DNA of 64,000 nt from Symsagittifera roscoffensis (lineage: Eukaryota > Xenacoelomorpha > Acoela > Convolutidae). Both the position numbers and the translations under genes were made by a program. Under the pieces are notes generated by a model. That model was not told where the DNA came from. It saw only the letters and a program-made list of their open reading frames with translations, and made no database searches. Shown one piece after another: positions 58,204-64,000 of this stretch. The stretch's first letter is position 1, and each line of letters begins with the position of its first letter. The stretch is from contig NC_087063.1 in assembly GCF_963678635.1 (NCBI RefSeq), positions 47,486,684 to 47,550,683 on the forward strand, given 5' to 3'.

Positions 58204-58276
58204 GCATCCGTGGCTTAGTGGCCAGTGCGTGAAACTCAAAGTTGCAAGGTCGCCGATTCGAATCCTACACGTAGCC
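58204..58276 (+). ncRNA. tRNA-like module (probable SINE head), unit A
   Basis: GCATCCG is followed by an A-box TGGCTTAGTGG and, 35 nt later, a B-box GATTCGAATCC, with correct RNA polymerase III spacing. Between them a 5-bp stem/7-nt loop can be drawn with U33 and anticodon CAA. The T-stem and acceptor stem pair poorly, so this is a tRNA-derived remnant and not a working tRNA gene. Confidence 0.55.
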
Positions 58277-58362
58277 GAGTTTTTACTTACTCGAGGCTTA
58301 TTTTTACTATTTCTTAATCCACTTGATAGAGCTGCTTTTTGGTCGTGTTCTCGCAATTGTTT

Positions 58363-58379
58363 GCGAAGCGCAGCTTCGC
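58363..58379. other. Perfect hairpin GCGAAGC-GCA-GCTTCGC
   Basis: A 7-bp stem with a 3-nt loop lies about 90 bp after the tRNA-like module. In unit B the left arm has one change (GCAAAGC). It could be the 3' part of the same SINE-like repeat. Confidence 0.6.
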
Positions 58380-60226
58380 CTCTGTGTGGAAGCTTACTTT
58401 TGTAATTTGTTACGCCCAATTTCTTTTGAAAAAAGTTGTTACCTTCAATTAAGTCAAAGTTTTGAAACATGACCGTTTTTTTGACCTTACTCGAAAATCA
58501 TTTAAAACGATGCTATCAAATCTGAGATGAAACGTTCAATCGAAACAAGCGGTTGCACCAATTTGCTTGCTTAAGTAGCTACTTTTTATTGTTTTTTTTG
58601 TAAGAGAAATGGTTTGTTTGTGGGAAAATTCCAAAATCTCATTTTTCACACTTCTCATTTACTTTAGTAGAGAAACAACTTAAGTTTTGGGCAAAGTGCA
58701 GTTTCGCATTCAATCACGTAGTTCAACTTTAGCTGCGCCCCAGATGTTTTTCATCTTTTTCTTTTCATTTTTTATGATTGTTGTGTCGCAAGAGTTGCGT
58801 AGCTCCATTTCGCCAATATAACTTTTCAAATTATTAAGTTCACTAATTTAGTCTCGTTTTTTTTTCTCGTGGTGGTGTGATGATAAAACTATACCCACGC
58901 GTAAAAAAAGTAAATGAAAATCGACAAAAAACGGAAAAATAAATAGAAAAATTTAACTGGAAATAAACGTTTTTTTCTTTCAACAGTTTTTTTAGAAATA
59001 TTTTTCTAATTAAGTTCTGCTAATGAAGCGCCAAATATAACTTTCAAAACTAGTTTCCAGTTAATCTTTTCAGCCTAAATGACCATTTTAACTTAAAATC
59101 GTAACTTCATTCGGTCGAAATTAAGACGAAAAACCGAAAATTTTCAACTGATTTTTCTCGACCTTTTTTTTCATCGTCCTTGGAATCAGGACCTGAAATG
59201 GTTTTTTTATGATATATCGCTGAACTCATTCCGATGATTATTTGTTGAACCTGATTTTGCGTGGAAAACAAAAAAAGACACCCGAATACAAAGTTCCTTT
59301 TTGATGGCAAATGTTAGTTCCTGTTTGATTATATGATCGTAGCTTTGTGTGATCGTACGATGCAACTTTTTTTCCAACCTAAGTCGCAAATGATATTGCT
59401 ACTTTTGATGGCAATTTTGATATAACAGACTGCATAAGCAGTACATTTTAATTTGCTTTGACATTTGATTTTAAAGAAGCTTCACCTCTGTGTAAAAATG
59501 CTTTGATTAAGTTTTTAGGAATTGGTTGTTTTTTGCTGCACGTTTTTTTCGCCCTTTTTTCAGAAATTGAAGTTTTTCTCGAAAAATATTGAACGATTCA
59601 TGAAACCTCCGCACTAATCTTAGATTAAAGGTTTAATTGAAATAACATGTCATAGGGACTTCTCTTGCATTAGCGACTTCGTTTTCAATATCTTCGTTTC
59701 TAAAAATAACGGCCTGAAAATGGGCATGTTTTGACATGGTTATTTTTTTAACTTTTCAAAAAAACAATATATTCCAAAATCTAGAATTAAGGGAACAACC
59801 GAAAGAGCTGGTTTCAAGAAGCTCTTCTGAATAATCATCCATTGGAGCCCTATTTTTGTTGTAAAGTCACGTCATCAAAAATGCCATTTGACATTTTGGT
59901 CGTTTCCCCATAAACTTTTTGACGTTCGCGAAAACTACCCTCGAAAATCTGAGTTCAAAATGAAAGAACTGAGAGAATGAGTAGTCATTCTGTCAATTGA
60001 AAAAACGAGTTGTAGAAATCTCCTCTAAATAAGCTGCTAATACTCTACTCAAGGTCGGAGATTCAAAACCGGAACATTGAAGTAGTTATATTCTTAAGTT
60101 GGATCCTTTGCTGCATACCATTCGCAATTTGATAGCATCTGTAGCTGCTTTATTGGTTGGTAGTGCTAGTAAATTTTCAAGTGACTGTGAAACAAATGCT
60201 AGGACGTCAGTCTGCTGATCTAAGTT

Positions 60227-63200
60227 ATTAGCACTCTCCAAATATAAACGTGGAAATGGCGCAAAAAATGCGAACCATTTCTAGTTTCGAAAGTAGAATT
60301 TAAAATTTAGATTTCCTGGGGAATAAAAAGATTACCTATTGGTCCAGTTTTCTCTAGTTGGGTTCATATTAGCAAAAAAGCGCTAATCATAAATTGTTCT
60401 AGATTCTCAGAGCTTAAAAGGCAACTATTTATTTTTGAAATTTGAAAGCTCTGATTTTTTCACAAAGTTAGTATTTTTTCTGTTCGCTATTGTTCATAAC
60501 TGTTTTCCAACTGTCAGTTGGCTATGTTTTGTTACATGTAAAGTTAGTATGGATGGCTATAGTTTACTATATTCAAATTATTACACGCAAATTTAATGTT
60601 TTTGTGCACTTTGAAGATCGTGAATCTTTTTTTCCGTTAATAATTCTTCTTACAAATGTGGAGTTACTTTGAAGTGCTGCTACTTTCAAATGCTGCTGAA
60701 GTTAGTTTCAAGTGCCTGCAACAGTAGAATGTTCGTTCGGCTCATTTTACTTGTGAGAGCAAGTGTACTTGTAACCGGGAACTAGAAGTTTTTCCGATTA
60801 AAAACTTTTCTGACAAACGTTCATTTACTTTCAAGTACTACTACTTTCAAATGCTGCTGCAGTCACTTTCAAGTTAGAACTTAATATTTTAATTTACCTT
60901 AGAAAATAATTGTTTCAAATAATCTTACAAAAAATTGAAGTTTGTTTTCGTTTTCCGTTTTTTTTTTTACTTTTTTAGCAGCCGAATTATCAAAGATTTT
61001 TTTAGATTTAAACATTTAGTACTCTAATTGAAAGTTGTTTTGTAATTTGAAAAACTCTGATTTTGAATGTTTTTTTAAAAGATTTGTTCTAGTTTATTCA
61101 ATTTTTAGATTGTTATATAGTCTTAGCAATCTCAAATTGCGCACTTAGGAAGGCGAATCATTTTTTATTCTGTGTTTCAGAGGAGACTAACAGTAAAAAC
61201 TTCAAGTTTTAATAGCTTATAGCTGAAAATTTTTTATGACAAAAGTTTTGTTTGAGGCTTAACGGGGTTTGACCCAGTTTTTTGCCTTACTTGTCGCTCG
61301 TTAAATGTTTTTCGATGTTTTCTAATGTTGTTTATGAATATTTACGAGACAAAGATTGCGCCTAATTTCAAGTAATTTTTGCAAGTGTAGTAGTACAATG
61401 ATAAAAAGCTCTTTTTTCGAAATTTTCAATCATTGTATCTTGCTATTTTTTTGAAATGCTTTATTTGTACATAATTTGACTTCATACTTTCGAATTTTTT
61501 ACATGCAAAATTGTGTTTTTTTTTCTTATTTGGTGCCACTTTTGCGTATCGAATTGGCAATTTATTAGCATATGTAGCTTGGTATAGTAGTGGCTAGTTT
61601 GCGGGGAGATAAGGCATCCGTGGCTTAGTGGCCAGTGCGTGAAACTCAAAGTTGCAAGGTCGCCGATTCGAATCCTACACGTAGCCGAGTTTTTACTTAC
61701 TCGAGGCTTATTTTTACTATTTCTTAATCCACTTGATAGAGCTGCTTTTTGGTCGTGTTCTCGCAATTGTTTGCAAAGCGCAGCTTCGCCTCTGTGTGGA
61801 AGCTTACTTTTGTAATTTGGTACGCCCAATTTCTTTTGAAAAAAGTTGTTACCTTCAATTAAGTTTTGAAACATGACCGTTTTTTTGACCTTACTCGAAA
61901 ATCATTAAAAACTATGCTATCAAATCTGAGATGAAACGTTCAATCGAAACAAGCGGTTGCACGATTTTTCCTGCTTAAGTAGCTACTTTTTATTGTTTTT
62001 TTGTAAGAGAAATGGTTTGTTTGTGGGAAAATTCCAAATTCTCATTTTTTCACACTTCTCATTTACTTTAGTAGAGAAACAACTAAGGTTTTGGGCAAAG
62101 TCCAGTTTCGCATTCAATCACGTAGTTCAGCTTTAGCTGCGCTCCAGATGTTTTTCATCTTTTTCTTTTCATTTTTTATGATTGTTGTGTCGCAAGAGTT
62201 GGGTAGCTCCATTTCGCCAATAAAACTTCAAATTATTAAGTTCACTAATTTAGTCTCGTTTTTTTTTCTCGTGGTGGTGTGATGATAAAACTATACCCAC
62301 GCGTAAAAAAAGTAAATGAAAATCGACAAAAAACGGAAAAATAAATAGAAAAATTTAACTGGAAATAAACGTTTTTTTTCTTTCAACAGTTTTTTTAGAA
62401 ATATTTTTCTAATTAAGTTCTGCTAATGAAGCGCCAAATTTAACTTTCAAAACTAGTTTCCAGTTAATCTTTTCAGCCTAAATGACCATTTTAACTTAAA
62501 AATGTAACTTCATTCGGTCGAAATTAAGACGAAAAACCGAAAATTTTCAACTGATTTTTCTCGACATTCAGATTTTTTTTCATGGTCCTTGGAATCATGG
62601 TCCTTGGAATCAGGTCCTGAAATGGCTCTTTTATGTTATATCGCTGAACTCATTCCGATGATTATTTGTTGAACCTGATTTTACGTGGAAAACAAAAAAA
62701 GACACCCGAATACAAAGTTCCTTTTTGATGGCAAATGTTAGTTCCTGTTTGATTATATGATCGTAGCTTTGTGTGATCGTACGATGCAATTTTTTTTTCC
62801 AACCTAAGTCGCAAATGATAATGCTGCTTTTGATGGCAATTTTGATATAACAGACTGGATTAGCAGTACATTTTATTGTGCTTTGACATTTGATTTTAAA
62901 GAAGCTTCACCTCTGTGTAAAAATGCTTTGATTAAGTTTTTAGGAATTGGTTGTTTTTTGCTGCACTTTTTTTTCGCCCTTTTTTCACGTTTTGACGTTC
63001 GCGAAAACTACCCTCGCAAATCTGAGTTTAAAATGAAAGAACTGAGAGAATGAGTAGTCATTCTTTCAATTGAAAAAACGAGTTGTAGAAATCTCCTCTA
63101 AATAAGCTGCTAATACTCTACTCAAGGTCGGAGATTCAAAACCGGAACATTGAAGTAGTTATATTCTTAAGTTGGATCCTTTGCTGCATACCATTCGCAA

Positions 63201-63298
63201 TTTGATAGCATCTGTAGCTGCTTTAATGGTAGCTAGTGCTTATAAATTTTCAAGTGACTGTGAAACAAATGCTAGGACGTCAGTCTGCTGATCTAAGT
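60227..63298. repeat. 3.08-kb tandem unit B
   Basis: The second head-to-tail copy, starting TTATTAGCACTCTCCAAATA. Identity to unit A is high outside the indels. It contains its own tRNA-like module at 61613. Confidence 0.85.
61613..61687 (+). ncRNA. tRNA-like module, unit B
   Basis: The same A-box, anticodon-like loop and B-box as in unit A, base for base across about 65 nt. The same decayed T-stem is present, so it was duplicated with the 3.08-kb unit. Confidence 0.55.
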
Positions 63299-64000
63299 TA
63301 TTAGCACTCTCCAAATATAAACGTGGAAATGGCGCAAAAAATGCGAACCATTTCTAGTTTCGAAAGTAGAATTTAAAATTTAGATTTCCTGGGGAATAAA
63401 AAGATTACCTATTGGTCCAGTTTTCTCTAGTTGGGTTCATATTAGCAAAAAAGCGCTAATCATAAATTGTTCTAGATTCTCAGAGCTTAAAAGGCAACTA
63501 TTTATTTTTGAAATTTGAAAGCTCTGATTTTTTCACAAAGTTAGTTTTTTTTCTGTTCGCTATTGTTCATAACTGTTTTCCAACTGTCAGTTGGCTATGT
63601 TTTGTTACATGTAAAGTTAGTATGGATGGCTATAGTTTACTATATTCAAATTATTACACGCAAATTTAATGTTTTTGTGCACTTTGGGAAAATTCCAAAT
63701 TCTCATTTTTTCACACTTCTCATTTACTTTAGTAGAGAAACAACTAAGGTTTTGGGCAAAGTCCAGTTTCGCATTCAATCACGTAGTTCAGCTTTAGCTG
63801 CGCTCCAGATGTTTTTCATCTTTTTCTTTTCATTTTTTATGATTGTTGTGTCGCAAGAGTTGGGTAGCTCCATTTCGCCAATAAAACTTCAAATTATTAA
63901 GTTCACTAATTTAGTCTCGTTTTTTTTTCTCGTGGTGGTGTGATGATAAAACTATACCCACGCGTAAAAAAAGTAAATGAAAATCGACAAAAAACGGAAA
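63299..64000. repeat. 3.08-kb tandem unit C, partial and internally deleted
   Basis: The first ~390 bp follow unit B almost exactly. At about 63687 the sequence jumps from the position equivalent to about 60615 to that equivalent to about 62024 (GTGCACTTTG joined to GGAAAATTCCAAATT), a deletion of about 1.4 kb. It runs off the window edge. Confidence 0.88.

Larger units (their letters stand above)
57142..60226. repeat. 3.08-kb tandem unit A
   Basis: Starts TTAATAGCGCTCTCTAAACA and is collinear with unit B over most of its length (CGTGGAAATGGCGCAAAAAA, CATGTAAAGTTAGTGTGGATGG, the tRNA-like module, the CGAATACAAAGTTCC block). Compared with B it lacks about 350 bp near 57975 and has about 400 bp extra near 59570-59940, so the two lengths are nearly equal by chance. 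Short frames inside the unit recur in each copy but look incidental. Confidence 0.85.

Noticed and set aside
58204-58276. Functional tRNA-Leu(CAA) gene
   Set aside because: Acceptor and T stems do not pair and there is no long variable arm as expected for tRNA-Leu; kept only as a tRNA-like module.
58177-58470. 97-codon minus-strand frame repeated at 61482-61874
   Set aside because: It is antisense to the tRNA-like module and recurs only because the 3.08-kb unit is duplicated; no family resemblance.

Overview
The window is metazoan nuclear DNA, most probably from a nematode. The host genes have short GT-AG introns. Three ATGs each sit 7-11 nt behind a T-rich ...CAG acceptor, as in SL trans-splicing. 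The host DNA is AT-rich, and most of the window is mobile DNA. The nematode call is an inference; no rRNA or other marker gene is present.

Region 1 (1-15866, + strand) is the 3' part of a giant Ty3/Gypsy element, copy A. It holds the end of Pol (reverse transcriptase, RNase H, integrase) with a C-terminal extension that resembles a macro domain. Then comes a downstream accessory reading frame of about 2,900 codons (5543-14245), interrupted by a single TAG and carrying an SGNH/GDSL-hydrolase domain, then a polypurine tract and a 1.3-kb LTR. Pol in this copy is broken by a 1-bp insertion, a 139-bp tandem duplication and one TAG.

Region 2 (16696-33940, - strand) is copy B of a related element. 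It has a 1,334-bp 3' LTR, an accessory gene reduced by a deletion of about 7 kb, an intact 3,201-codon Gag-Pol, a 2.9-kb 5' leader with about 15 copies of a CCCCTCCGGATT-type motif, and a scrambled 5' LTR. Without the deletion this element would be about 25 kb, very large for an LTR retrotransposon.

Region 3 (33941-55137, + strand) is a probable three-gene host cluster, possibly an operon: a 91-aa single-TM protein (COX6C-like at best), a SYNJ2BP/OMP25-type tail-anchored PDZ protein, and an hnRNP H/F-type RNA-binding protein that runs out of the part I can resolve. The single SYNJ2BP intron (34854-52180) contains a decayed 15.76-kb Polinton/Maverick. Its terminal inverted repeats and an exact 6-bp target duplication (AACAGA) can be read directly. 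It keeps fragments of protein-primed DNA polymerase B, a retroviral-type integrase and an F54H12.2-type capsid-like protein, plus several internal duplications.

Region 4 (55138-64000) is repeat DNA. It contains degenerate ~165-bp repeats, then three head-to-tail units of about 3.08 kb (the third incomplete and internally deleted). The first two units carry a tRNA-like A-box/B-box module. I see no convincing gene there.
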